From assembly GCA_963841635.1 (NCBI GenBank), contig CAWJDO010000002.1, positions 3,596,001-3,660,000 of the forward strand: 64,000 nt of DNA, read 5' to 3'. Every line of letters starts with the position of its first letter. Within the stretch, counting starts at the first letter, position 1. The notes beneath the pieces were generated by a model. It saw only the letters and a program-made list of their open reading frames with translations, was not told the origin of the DNA and searched no databases. Source of the DNA: DASWZN01 sp963841635 (GTDB lineage: Bacteria; Acidobacteriota; Terriglobia; Bryobacterales; Bryobacteraceae). A program made the translations under genes and the position numbers. Below, piece by piece: positions 1 to 8,178 of the stretch.

Positions 1-150
1 GTGGTGGGGCGATGGCAGGCTCAAAGAGGCCGGAAGGGCGCTGACCCGCCTGCGGCTACGACCCTGAGGTGCAATTCGGCTCCTGATGTCTCCGTTTGCC
101 ACGCGCTATACTGACGCGACGGCGAATGCCCGTCCACGTGGAGGCACACG
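1..150. other. Window-edge intergenic stretch, no gene recognised
   Basis: No convincing coding region is visible at the left edge. The only clear signal is GTGGAGG at about 138-144, six bases before the ATG at 151, which is the ribosome binding site of the next gene. The end of an upstream gene could lie outside the window. Confidence 0.5.
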
Positions 151-2025
151 ATGGACCGAACTTCCTGCCTGGCAACACTTGCGCTCTCGCTCTTTCTCTT
201 CGGATGCGGCATGGGGACGCCTAAGACGAGCGCCTCCGATCCTACGCCGACACCGACGCCGACCCCGATTCCGAATTCTCTCAGCGCCAGCGATCTGTTC
301 ACCGGCAGCACTCCGACGACACCGGTGAATGACGGCGCCTTTGCGCTTCCCGCCAACGCGTCCGCTCCGGATGAGTCGTTCGAGGGCCGCTTGACGCTGA
401 CGGGCCCCGCACAGAACGGCAGCCTTCAAGTCTTCGAAGACGACTACGGCGCCATGTCCGGCGGCGACTCCACGTGGAAGCACCTTCCTGAATTCAGCTT
501 CGAGTTCGTCGCGGACGGCAGCTATCTGGTCCCCGCGCGGCAAGGGCTGGTCTATACCGGGAACCCGAGCTGGAATACCATCATCGGGCCGGGCAGGGTG
601 TGGAAGCAGACCTCCGATTCCGGGTACACACGGGCCTCGTTCCCGTTTGCCCTGGCGGAGATGAATGAGAACTGCGTCCACAACGGCGTCATGACCTTCC
701 TGTTCAGCAATACCAGGTCGCCCAACATTTCGAACGTGCGTTACCAGATCACGCAGGAGAGCTGCGCGTACTCGAAGTTCAACCTGTGGGGACAGATCGC
801 GGCCACTTACACTCCCTATCCGGTCGCGAACGCAACGGCCATCAAGAGCGACAACGCATCCGAGATCGCCAATCGCCTGCCCACCCGGCCGCTGGCTGCG
901 CTGACGGCCGATTTCCCCGCTTCCGGCGTCAATCCGGCGGCGTTGATTTCCGACTATCGGTACCCCGAGGACATCACGACGTACGGACTGGTCTTCAACG
1001 GAGTCAACTACGTGAGCGGCTGCCAGACGCGCTTCGGCGAATACGCGTATTGCAGCGAGATGCGCCTGCCCTCGTATTCGACGGCAAAATCGGCGTTCAA
1101 CAACATGGCCGCGATGCGGCTGGGGCAGCTCTATGGAACGTCCGTGTATAGCCAGCTGGTGCGGGACTACCTGCCCGAGTACACGGCCGGCGGCGATTGG
1201 ACCAGCGTGACGATCGACAACGCGCTCGATATGGCGACGGGCAACTTCATCAGCAGCGCTTACATGTCCGATGAGAATGGGCCCGAGAATCAGGGCTTCA
1301 TCCAGGCGACGCAGTACAGCGCGAAGATCGACCGGGCCTTCCGGCTGTTTCCCCATCAGGCGCCGCCGGGATCGGTATGGGTCTACCAGGACGTGGCTGC
1401 GTTTATCGCCGACCAGACGATGAACACCTACCTACAACAACGGCAAGGCGGCGGCCCGGACATCTTTGAGCTGGTGCGCGACGACGTGTACAGGCCGCTC
1501 CACCTCAGCCAGGGCGGCCTGGTCAGCTTGCGCTCCGACAACAGCGGGACCGGAAAGGCCCTGGGATACATCGGACTGTACTACATCCAGGACGATGTCG
1601 CGAAGATCGCAAAGGTCCTGAACAACGATGCCGGCGTCATTGACGGCGTGCAGGTTCTGGAGCCCTCGAGGTTGCGCGAATCCCTGTACCGGGACCCTGC
1701 GGTGCTGGGGCTTCCGATTCCCGATACCGGCACGCCGGCGGTGCCGAACACTTACCGGTACAACAACAGCATGTGGGCGAAGAAGATGACCCGGGCGGAG
1801 TTCCCGCAGTATGGATGCGAGTTCTGGGTGCCATACATGAGCGGCTACGGAGGCATTTCGGTGGTCCTGCTGCCGAATGGAGCGAGCTTCTACATCTTCA
1901 GCGATCACTCGGAGTTCTACTGGGGCGCCGCCGCCAGCGAGGCCAACAAGCTAGCATCGATGTGCGCCGCGACCCCGCACGCGCTCCACCTCGCCGCGCC
2001 ATCCGGCAGTCACAGCGTTCAATAA
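151..2025 (+). CDS. Beta-lactamase-like serine hydrolase lipoprotein
   Basis: The protein has 624 residues. The N-terminus is a lipoprotein signal peptide (hydrophobic run, then LFLFGCG with the lipobox Cys near residue 19), followed by a Pro/Thr-rich linker of repeated TP units, so it should be anchored outside the cytoplasmic membrane. The C-terminal part fits the serine beta-lactamase/penicillin-binding fold: S310-T-A-K313 is the SxxK motif with the nucleophile serine, Y412-Q-D414 sits where YxN is expected, and S564-GYGG resembles the third-strand motif. The roughly 250-residue region before the hydrolase domain is not recognised. GTGGAGG lies six bases before ATG. The substrate is unknown; an esterase or peptidase of the class C-related family is more likely than antibiotic resistance. 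Confidence 0.75.
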   Translation: MDRTSCLATLALSLFLFGCGMGTPKTSASDPTPTPTPTPIPNSLSASDLFTGSTPTTPVNDGAFALPANASAPDESFEGRLTLTGPAQNGSLQVFEDDYGAMSGGDSTWKHLPEFSFEFVADGSYLVPARQGLVYTGNPSWNTIIGPGRVWKQTSDSGYTRASFPFALAEMNENCVHNGVMTFLFSNTRSPNISNVRYQITQESCAYSKFNLWGQIAATYTPYPVANATAIKSDNASEIANRLPTRPLAALTADFPASGVNPAALISDYRYPEDITTYGLVFNGVNYVSGCQTRFGEYAYCSEMRLPSYSTAKSAFNNMAAMRLGQLYGTSVYSQLVRDYLPEYTAGGDWTSVTIDNALDMATGNFISSAYMSDENGPENQGFIQATQYSAKIDRAFRLFPHQAPPGSVWVYQDVAAFIADQTMNTYLQQRQGGGPDIFELVRDDVYRPLHLSQGGLVSLRSDNSGTGKALGYIGLYYIQDDVAKIAKVLNNDAGVIDGVQVLEPSRLRESLYRDPAVLGLPIPDTGTPAVPNTYRYNNSMWAKKMTRAEFPQYGCEFWVPYMSGYGGISVVLLPNGASFYIFSDHSEFYWGAAASEANKLASMCAATPHALHLAAPSGSHSVQ

Positions 2026-2077
2026 ACTCGCCGCCCCGACACAATATCGGGCTGCTCCGTTTCGTCTACAAAGGTAG

Positions 2078-2662
2078 ATGGAGGACGTGCTGAGCGTCGC
2101 AATGGAACCGGGCGAGCAGAACCGGCGCATCTCGGAGGTCATCGATCGGGAACGCCGGCGCCTGCTGAGCTTCATCCGGAGGCGCGTCGATGACGAGGGG
2201 GATGCGGAAGACATTCTGCAAGACGTCTTCTACGAATTGACGGAAGCGTACCGTCTGATGAAGCCGTTGGAGCACGTTGCCGCGTGGCTCTACCGTGTGG
2301 CGCGGAATCGCATCATCGATCGTTTCCGCAAAAGAAGGCCGGAGGCCTTGGGCGAGATTCCCGTCAACGGCAGCGAAGAGGATGGGCTCCGCCTGGAGGA
2401 TCTGCTGCCCTCGCCGGATGCCGGACCGGAGGCGCTGTATGCGCGAAGCGTGCTTCTCGAAGAGCTCGACGCGGCTTTAGAAGAGCTTCCGGAAGAGCAG
2501 CGCGCGGCGTTCGTCGCGCACGAGATCGACGGCCGGAGCTTCCGGGAGCTTGCCGAAGAAACGGGGCTGAGCATCAACACGATCATTTCGCGCAAGCGGT
2601 ATGCGGTTCTGCACCTGCGACGCCGCTTGCGGGCCATCTACAACGAATTCACGAGGTCATGA
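2078..2662 (+). CDS. ECF-family RNA polymerase sigma factor
   Basis: The 194-residue protein has the two-domain layout of sigma-70 group 4. Region 2 (about residues 20-85) includes DAEDILQDVFYEL and AWLYRVARNRIIDRFRK, the core-binding and -10 recognition helices. Region 4 (about 130-185) includes LPEEQRAAFVAHEIDGRSF and the helix-turn-helix ISINTIISRKRYA-like stretch. ATG 2078 is used, but the in-frame ATG at 2102 (MEPGEQ) is a possible alternative, with GGAGG about 17 bases before it. The downstream partner is a small membrane protein 10 bp away, and no typical zinc-finger anti-sigma factor follows. Confidence 0.92.
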   Translation: MEDVLSVAMEPGEQNRRISEVIDRERRRLLSFIRRRVDDEGDAEDILQDVFYELTEAYRLMKPLEHVAAWLYRVARNRIIDRFRKRRPEALGEIPVNGSEEDGLRLEDLLPSPDAGPEALYARSVLLEELDAALEELPEEQRAAFVAHEIDGRSFRELAEETGLSINTIISRKRYAVLHLRRRLRAIYNEFTRS

Positions 2663-2672
2663 GGACGACAAT

Positions 2673-3011
2673 ATGAAAGCACGATGGGTGAAAAGGGGAG
2701 TGAAAATCGCGGTCATCGGGGTCATGGCCGTAGCGGTCTTCGGATTCGTGGTGATGACTCTGTGGAACTGGCTTGCGCCGGCGCTGTTCGGGCTTCACGA
2801 GATCACGTTCTGGCAGGCGCTCGGCCTCCTGATCCTGAGCAAGATCCTGTTCGGACTTCGCGGCGGGCCAGGCCACGGCGCAGATTGGAGACGCCGGATG
2901 CAGGACCGCTGGCAGAAGATGACTCCCGAGGAGCGCGAACAATTCTGCCACGGTGTGTCGGGGCGCTGCGGCGCGGCAGGGACGGGATCGACCGATCCCG
3001 GTCAGGCGTGA
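2673..3011 (+). CDS. Small membrane protein in the sigma-factor operon
   Basis: A 112-residue product starts at ATG 2673 with GAGG eight bases upstream. It has one clear hydrophobic helix (about residues 8-30), a second shorter one around FWQALGLLILSKILFG, then a hydrophilic tail containing RRRMQDRWQKMTPEEREQF. The gene starts 10 bp after the sigma-factor stop, so both are probably transcribed together. The layout suggests a membrane partner or regulator of the sigma factor, but no characterised domain is recognised and the function is unknown. The C-terminus overlaps the end of the convergent LacI remnant by about 10 bp. Confidence 0.7.
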   Translation: MKARWVKRGVKIAVIGVMAVAVFGFVVMTLWNWLAPALFGLHEITFWQALGLLILSKILFGLRGGPGHGADWRRRMQDRWQKMTPEEREQFCHGVSGRCGAAGTGSTDPGQA

Positions 3012-3312
3012 GCGGCGCTCCTTTGAACGGCGGCCGCGCGCCGGGTGGATTCGCGAGCCACCAGCCGCGGGGTCAACAGTACGGTTCGCGGCCTGGCCGG
3101 CGCGCCCTTTGCCTCCAACACACCCAGGGCCATGCCGGCCACGCGTTGTCCGATGCCGGAACTGTCCTGGTCAATGCTGCTGAGCGGCACGCGCAGCAGC
3201 GGGTCATAGTGGACGTTGCCGCAACCGATCAGGGCGATATCCTCGGGGACGCGCAGGCCGTTCTCGAGGATCGCTCTGAGGGCCCCCATGGCGGCCGGAT
3301 CGCGCCCGAGCG
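3002..3312 (-). pseudogene. C-terminal remnant of a LacI-family regulator
   Basis: Read on the minus strand, the segment encodes only the last 100 or so residues of a LacI/GalR sugar-binding domain: DPAAMGALRAILENGLRVPE, then DIALIGCGN, PLSSIDQDSSGIGQ and a final TPRLVARESTRR, which is the usual end of this family. The helix-turn-helix DNA-binding domain and most of the effector domain are absent. At about 3308-3312 the sequence switches abruptly to alpha-L-fucosidase coding sequence in another frame. It is therefore a truncated, non-functional gene. Confidence 0.8.
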
Positions 3313-3658
3313 GCGGAACAACTCCGCCCAGCGCGCCGCGTCGAACTTTTCGGCCCGGAACTTTGGGATGAAATCCTTATAGCCGAATTTGTTCTGAGGG
3401 CCGTAGGTCGCCACATGGTGCTCGAACTCCGGCGTCCCGTGCTGATACATCAACCGCGGATACCACTCCGAGCCGAAGGCCGGTACCGAGTAGACGCCCC
3501 AGTGGATGAGTCCCCGTTGGGCTGGAACGGGCCGGAAGCTGCTACGTGGTCGACTTCCTGGAGGGCGGCATGGAGCTTCTGGTCGTAGATTAGGGCGACG
3601 CGGCGGCGGTGGCCAAGAGTACCAAAGGCAAGAGAGAATGTGGTCGCGCGTTGATCAT
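3306..3658 (-). pseudogene. N-terminal remnant of a GH29 alpha-L-fucosidase
   Basis: From ATG 3658 (minus) the first 22 codons encode a signal peptide (SLLPLVLLATAAASP) and then hit a TAA. A frameshift allows reading on through YDQKLHAALQEVDHVAASG and PFQPN, typical of a GH29 N-terminus. After a second frame change and an apparent internal loss of about 15 codons it resumes as LIHWGVYSVPAFGSEWYPR, MYQHGTPEFEHHVATYG and KFDAARWAELFRRSGA, the conserved start of the GH29 catalytic barrel. It then breaks off into the LacI remnant. Frame damage plus truncation makes it a pseudogene. Confidence 0.82.
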
Positions 3659-3681
3659 GACTGAGAACCTCTCACGAAGGA

Positions 3682-3709
3682 CCGCTCCCTTACGGTCGCG
3701 GCTCGGTAA
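3682..3709 (+). repeat. Dispersed repeat, family B copy
   Basis: This copy matches the core CCGCTCCCTTACGGTCGCGG followed by CTCGGT. It shares this sequence with copies at 12932, 13911, 14040, 50227 and (inverted) 57440. The start can fold as ACCGC/GCGGT in the best copies. Confidence 0.75.
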
Positions 3710-3755
3710 CAGGAGACGACCTCTCGGCAACGGGAGCGGTTGGGCAAGGTGGATA

Positions 3756-4145
3756 TCAGGCCGACTCCAGGATCAGGTTGGCGTACTGAATCGTGTCGCC
3801 GGTCCGGATCAAGCCGATGGCTTGCGGAACCCGCTTCTTGAATTCCACGTGCGGCTCATAAACCAGCGGCACGCCCGCCAGCGCTTGCTCGAGCCGGGCC
3901 TGGGTCGCCGCGTCGTTCGAGGCACGGAACTCTTCGGCCGCGAATACTCTTCCCACGACGAAGTTGACGCGGATGGCCGCGAGCACTTCGAGAACGCGCG
4001 GTATGCCGTCGATCAGCGAAATATCCACGGTCTCTATTTGCGGCCAGAAGGGAAACCCGCGGTCCGCAATCACCAGAGTATTCGTATGCCGGACCCGGCT
4101 GAGCAACGAATTGATGGCCGGATTCAGGATGCCGGTTTTGAGCAT
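3756..4145 (-). CDS. RbsD/FucU-family sugar mutarotase
   Basis: The 129-residue protein matches the RbsD/FucU family along its length: MLKTGILNPAINSLLSRVRH at the start with the conserved His near residue 20, TLVIADRGFPFWP, and the C-terminal signature RTGDTIQYANLIL. Family members interconvert pyranose/furanose or alpha/beta anomers of D-ribose or L-fucose. The gene starts 12 bp after the GHMP-kinase-like gene, so they form an operon. The nearby fucosidase remnant favours an L-fucose-type sugar over ribose, but that is inference. Confidence 0.88.
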   Translation of the reverse strand: MLKTGILNPAINSLLSRVRHTNTLVIADRGFPFWPQIETVDISLIDGIPRVLEVLAAIRVNFVVGRVFAAEEFRASNDAATQARLEQALAGVPLVYEPHVEFKKRVPQAIGLIRTGDTIQYANLILESA

Positions 4146-4157
4146 GTTCCTCCCCCG

Positions 4158-4931
4158 CTATTTGGTTCTGATCCCGATTCGGAAAGCACCGGGAACGTCC
4201 TCTTCGGCGACCACCATCAAATAGCCGCCTCCGCATCCCGAGTACATCGCTCCGGGATAACGAGACTGGAAGTTAGCCAGAATGCCTTTCAGGTCGATGT
4301 TGATACAGGGGTGCCGCACAGTATGCGGCAGGACGGCCTCCCAGCACTCCATGCACACATTCATCGAATCGGCCAGCGCACGGATGTCACGCCGCAGGAT
4401 GGCGGCGTAGCACTCTTTGCCGGTCTCGCCCAGGCGCCGGATCCACGCCGAATCGAGGTTCTTGATCCTCAGCGGATTGTAGCCCACGGGCCGCTGATTG
4501 ACGGCCACCAGCTGGAGAACTCGCTCGAGCCAACGCGCAATCTCCGGGTCGCAGGTGGACTCGATGTGCGCCGGGAAGAGGCCGCCCTCCGACGAGGCGT
4601 CGTAATCGAGGCGGCTCATGCCGGGATAAATCAGGCCGATCATGTCCTGGGATCCCGAGGGCTCCGGCTGGCCTTCGTTCTCCGCACGGTACAACTCGCG
4701 CACGAGCTCTTCTTTGGGCCGGGACGGCAGAACGCCGTTCCAGAGCTTCGATGCCACGCGGCGGGTGCCGCTGGCGATCCCGGCGCGCTCCATGAACCAG
4801 CAGTCCGGTTCGAGGCCGACGACGACCATGGAGCCGGGCGGCGCGGGGTTCAGCCGGGAAACGAAAGGCTGGTCGATCCAGCCTCCGGCCAGGGCCAAGC
4901 GGTGCGGGATGCTCCCGATCAGACGCTGCAT
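4158..4931 (-). CDS. GHMP-kinase-like protein with altered nucleotide motif
   Basis: The 257-residue product begins with PHRLALAGGWIDQP, corresponding to GHMP motif 1, and has SGCGGGYLMVV near the end, corresponding to motif 3. SGSQDMIGLIYPGMSRLDYD matches the region after motif 2 in sugar kinases of the heptose/fucose type. The expected glycine-serine motif 2 (PxxxGLGSSA) is replaced by GIASGTRRVASKLW, and the protein is shorter than usual (300-350). It may act on a sugar or have lost kinase activity. The repeat just upstream leaves little room for a longer N-terminus, and no clear ribosome binding site is seen. Confidence 0.65.
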   Translation of the reverse strand: MQRLIGSIPHRLALAGGWIDQPFVSRLNPAPPGSMVVVGLEPDCWFMERAGIASGTRRVASKLWNGVLPSRPKEELVRELYRAENEGQPEPSGSQDMIGLIYPGMSRLDYDASSEGGLFPAHIESTCDPEIARWLERVLQLVAVNQRPVGYNPLRIKNLDSAWIRRLGETGKECYAAILRRDIRALADSMNVCMECWEAVLPHTVRHPCINIDLKGILANFQSRYPGAMYSGCGGGYLMVVAEEDVPGAFRIGIRTK

Positions 4932-4956
4932 GGCTGCACCGGACGTCTACGATGGA

Positions 4957-5003
4957 TGGAGGCGGGTCTGGAGACCCGCTGCAGAACTGGAGTCCTGCCC
5001 CAC
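4957..5003 (-). repeat. Tandem-hairpin repeat, family A copy
   Basis: The plus strand contains GGCGGGTCTGGAGACCCGC, then GCAGAACTGGAGTCCTGC and CCCAC. Read on the minus strand it forms two consecutive hairpins starting 17 bp after the epimerase stop codon. Copies in the same orientation lie at 16311, 44678 and 51452. Confidence 0.8.
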
Positions 5004-5019
5004 GCTGTGTCGCGCGACA

Positions 5020-6063
5020 TCAGTCGGTGACCACGCGCTTGCCGGCCTTGCGATCGGCGAACTGCTCTGCGATCCAGGCGTAGGTCTTCTCCATGCCGGT
5101 GCGCAGGGGAGTCCGCGGCTCCCAATGCAGCACCTGCTGGATGAACGTGTTGTCGCTGTTGCGGCCGCCGACGCCCTTGGGCGCGGTCAGGTCGTAGGTG
5201 CGCTCCAACCGGATGCCGGCGATGTCTTCGACCATGCTCACCAGGTCGTTGACCGAGATCAACTCGCTTGAACCCAGGTTGATTGGGGTGGCGATGAGAT
5301 CCTTCGAGTGCATGATGCGATCGATGCCCTCAACGCAATCGTCGATGAAGCAGAAGCTGCGCGTCTGCGAGCCGTCGCCCCAGATGTCGATCGAGTGTTT
5401 GCCCGAGTCGATGGCTTCGATCACCTTGCGGCTTATGGCGGCAGGGGCCTTCTCGCGGCCCCCGAACCAGGTACCATGGGGCCCGTAGATGTTGTGGAAG
5501 CGGGCGAAGTGGGTTTCGAGGCCGCGCTCCGCCCAATACTCCTCGCAGAACATTTCCGAGATCAGCTTTTCCCAACCGTAGCCGCGTTCGGCCATGGCTG
5601 GATAAGCGTCGGATTCCTTCAACGCGCGGACGTTGGGGTCCTTCTGCAGGTTGGTGTTGTACGCGCACGCCGAGGAGGAGAAGAAGTAGCGCGCGGCGCC
5701 GGCGCGCCAGGCCGCGTCAATCAGGTGCGTGTTGATGAGCACGCTGCGCAGGCATTCCACCCGGAAGCGTTCGATGAAGCCCATCCCGCCCATGTCGGCG
5801 GCGAGGTTGTAGACTTCCACGGCTCCCTCGACGGCGCGAATCGCGTTCTGCTTCTCGCTGAGGTCCATGGAAAGGCATTCCACGCCGGCGACGCGCTGGT
5901 ACCACTCGGTGAGCGGCTTGCGATCGATGGCGCGGACGCGCGTGAAGCCGAGGTTGTGGAAGCGGCGGGTCAGTGCTCCGGCGACAAAACCGCCGGCTCC
6001 GGCGATGACGATCAGGTCATGCGGCTGAGTCTCTCGTGCGATGGGAAGGTTGGCGTCAGGCAT
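5020..6063 (-). CDS. GDP-mannose 3,5-epimerase-like NAD-dependent sugar epimerase
   Basis: The 347-residue extended short-chain dehydrogenase/reductase has an N-terminal Rossmann motif (IAGAGGFVAG, about residues 20-29) and YGWEK, the YxxxK catalytic pair. Family-specific stretches match GDP-mannose 3,5-epimerase: NLAADMGGMGFI, SSACAYN, HNIYGPHGTWFGGREKAPAA and WGDGSQTRSFCFIDDCVEG. The known enzyme converts GDP-mannose to GDP-L-galactose/GDP-L-gulose. It heads the minus-strand sugar cluster (GHMP kinase-like, mutarotase, fucosidase remnant), which suggests synthesis or recycling of an L-galactose/L-fucose-type sugar. Another nucleotide-sugar epimerase activity cannot be excluded. Confidence 0.85.
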   Translation of the reverse strand: MPDANLPIARETQPHDLIVIAGAGGFVAGALTRRFHNLGFTRVRAIDRKPLTEWYQRVAGVECLSMDLSEKQNAIRAVEGAVEVYNLAADMGGMGFIERFRVECLRSVLINTHLIDAAWRAGAARYFFSSSACAYNTNLQKDPNVRALKESDAYPAMAERGYGWEKLISEMFCEEYWAERGLETHFARFHNIYGPHGTWFGGREKAPAAISRKVIEAIDSGKHSIDIWGDGSQTRSFCFIDDCVEGIDRIMHSKDLIATPINLGSSELISVNDLVSMVEDIAGIRLERTYDLTAPKGVGGRNSDNTFIQQVLHWEPRTPLRTGMEKTYAWIAEQFADRKAGKRVVTD

Positions 6064-6220
6064 ATTAGTTAACGATAAAGTCTAAGGAGCCAGCATATCG
6101 GCCGCGCCGGGACGTGTCAAGTGGCGGCCATGCCGCGACATGGAAGTGGAGGCGCCGCCGGCATCCGAAACGAACCGCGACATTCCAAACGTACCGTTGC
6201 GCAAGCGGCTTCAGCGCGAA

Positions 6221-6298
6221 GCGGGAGGGCGGGCTTCAGCCCCGCTCCGCGGGGCGGCCGAACTGAAGTTCCGCGCGGGCTGAAGCCCCGCCCTCCGC
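6221..6298. repeat. Long palindromic intergenic repeat
   Basis: Arms GGAGGGCGGGCTTCAGCCC (6224-6242) and GGGCTGAAGCCCCGCCCTCC (6277-6296) are complementary apart from a one-base bulge and can form a long hairpin. A half-copy (GGGGGGCTAAAGCCC, then GTCCTCC) lies at 8134-8156 just after the ABC-F gene, and a shorter relative at 24405-24429. The element lies in the 275 bp gap between the divergent epimerase and ABC-F genes. Confidence 0.75.
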
Positions 6299-6338
6299 AC
6301 CACCGCTCCACCGCGCCGCAGTGTCATGCTGGAAAGGC

Positions 6339-8132
6339 ATGGCCGTTCTACTAAGTGGCGCCGCTCTCGGAAAGTCGTTTAGCTCGCGAGTCCTGTTCGA
6401 GAACCTTTCGCTGAGCCTTTCCGAAGGGGACCGGACCGGTTTGATCGGTCCCAACGGCAGCGGCAAGACCGCCCTGCTCGAGATTCTCGCCGGGCGTGAG
6501 GCGCCAAGCGCCGGCGTGCGGGCGCTGCGAAAGCTGACCAGGGTCGCCTACGTCCCGCAGGATTCGGTATTCGGGCCGGAGGACACTGTCGCCTCCGTGC
6601 TCACGGCCGCGCTCGCGGGCCTGCCCCAGGAGGAGCAGGAGAAGACCGCTCGCAAGGAGATGATCCTGGGACGGGCGGGCCTCGACAATCCCGCTACAGC
6701 GGCCGCGGAGCTCTCAGGCGGATGGCGTAAACGCCTGGCGATTGCCGCCGCGCTGGTGACCTCGCCGGACGTGCTGCTTCTGGACGAGCCCACCAATCAC
6801 CTGGATCTCGAAGGCATCCTCTGGCTGGAAGGTGCAATCCGGACCGCCAACGCATGCCTGGTGGTCACGCACGACCGGTACTTTCTCGAGAACGTCGCTA
6901 CGCGAATGGTGGAGGTCAACCCGGTCTATCCCGGGAGCGCGTTCCAGGTCAATGGGAACTACAGCGAGTTCCTGGAGCGGCGCGAAGAGTTCCTCGAAGC
7001 GCAGGCCAAGCAGCAGGACTCGCTGGCGACTAAGGTTCGCCGCGAGGTGGAGTGGCTTCGACGGGGACCGAAAGCCCGGACCGGCAAGTCGCGGGCGAGG
7101 ATCGACGCCGCGGGACGGCTGATTGAGGAACTCTCGGCCGTCACGGCGCGCAACCGCACGGCAACGGCGAAGATCGACTTCACGGCGTCCGATCGGCAGA
7201 CCAAGCGCCTGATCGAGGCGGAGGGCATCGGGAAGACACTCGGCGGGCGCCGGCTGTTTCAGAACCTGAACCTGACTCTCTCGCCGGGCGTTCGAATCGG
7301 CCTGGTCGGGGCGAACGGCAGCGGGAAGACCACTCTCCTTAAGATCCTGCGAGGGGAGATGGAGCCCGACGAAGGAACCGTCCGGCGGGCGGACCGGCTG
7401 CAGACGGTCAGCTTCGCTCAAGACCGCGGCGCGCACCTGGACCTGGAACTCAGCCTGCGCCGCACTTTGTGTCCGGAGGGCGACTCGGTGATGTACCGCG
7501 GACGTCCTATTCACGTTGCGGGATGGGCCAAGCGCTTTCTCTTCCGCGACGATCAGCTCGAAACGCCGATGTCGCGATTCTCGGGCGGAGAGCGGGCGCG
7601 CGCCATGATCGCGCGGCTGATGCTGGAGACGGCGGATGTTCTTCTGCTCGACGAACCGACCAACGATCTGGACATCCCGACGCTGGAGGTGCTGGAGGAC
7701 GGCTTGCTCGAGTTCTCGGGCGCCATCGTCCTGGTGAGCCACGACCGGTATCTGCTGGACCGTGTGTCCACCGTGGTGATCGGCCTCGACGGTGCTGAGG
7801 GGGGAGTTTTCGCCGACTACTCGCAGTGGGAGGCATCGCGAAGCGACGCGGCTCCGCAGACGCAGGCGGCCAAGGAGCCGCGCCTGTCGCCGGCACCGGA
7901 AGAAGGGCCCCGGAGAAAGCTGGCCTATCTGGAACAGCGCGAATGGGACGCCATGGAAGCGAAGATTCTGGAGGCCGAACGCGAGTTGGCGGCGCGCCAG
8001 CGCGAAATGCAGGAGGCCACGTCGGACGCGCGGCGATTGACCGAGGCCTATGAAGAGCTGCAGAAGGCGCAGTTGTCTGTCGAGGGATTGTACGCTCGCT
8101 GGGCGGAACTGGAAGATAAGTTAGCAAAGTGA
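6339..8132 (+). CDS. ABC-F family ATPase (Uup-like)
   Basis: Two complete ABC ATPase domains sit on one soluble chain of about 597 residues with no membrane segment, the ABC-F layout. Domain 1 has GPNGSGKT, LSGGWRKR and LLLDEPTNHLD. Domain 2 has GANGSGKT, FSGGERAR and LLLDEPTNDLD. Between them is the charged linker typical of translation-factor ABC-F proteins, and the C-terminus (about residues 510-597) is Glu/Arg-rich coiled coil, as in Uup. Such proteins bind the ribosome or branched DNA. ATG 6339 fits the domain start; GGAAAGG lies very close to it. A GTG at 6321 is an alternative. Confidence 0.9.
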   Translation: MAVLLSGAALGKSFSSRVLFENLSLSLSEGDRTGLIGPNGSGKTALLEILAGREAPSAGVRALRKLTRVAYVPQDSVFGPEDTVASVLTAALAGLPQEEQEKTARKEMILGRAGLDNPATAAAELSGGWRKRLAIAAALVTSPDVLLLDEPTNHLDLEGILWLEGAIRTANACLVVTHDRYFLENVATRMVEVNPVYPGSAFQVNGNYSEFLERREEFLEAQAKQQDSLATKVRREVEWLRRGPKARTGKSRARIDAAGRLIEELSAVTARNRTATAKIDFTASDRQTKRLIEAEGIGKTLGGRRLFQNLNLTLSPGVRIGLVGANGSGKTTLLKILRGEMEPDEGTVRRADRLQTVSFAQDRGAHLDLELSLRRTLCPEGDSVMYRGRPIHVAGWAKRFLFRDDQLETPMSRFSGGERARAMIARLMLETADVLLLDEPTNDLDIPTLEVLEDGLLEFSGAIVLVSHDRYLLDRVSTVVIGLDGAEGGVFADYSQWEASRSDAAPQTQAAKEPRLSPAPEEGPRRKLAYLEQREWDAMEAKILEAERELAARQREMQEATSDARRLTEAYEELQKAQLSVEGLYARWAELEDKLAK

Positions 8133-8178
8133 TGGGGGGCTAAAGCCCGTCCTCCGCGGCGTTCCAGGGCGAGGTACA

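Noticed and set aside
106..1356. Long minus-strand frame opposite the lipoprotein gene
   Set aside because: His/Arg-rich translation with no motif; antisense shadow caused by GC-rich codons.
3609..5030. 473-codon plus-strand frame across the sugar cluster
   Set aside because: Opposite strand to recognisable RbsD and GHMP proteins and low-complexity in content.
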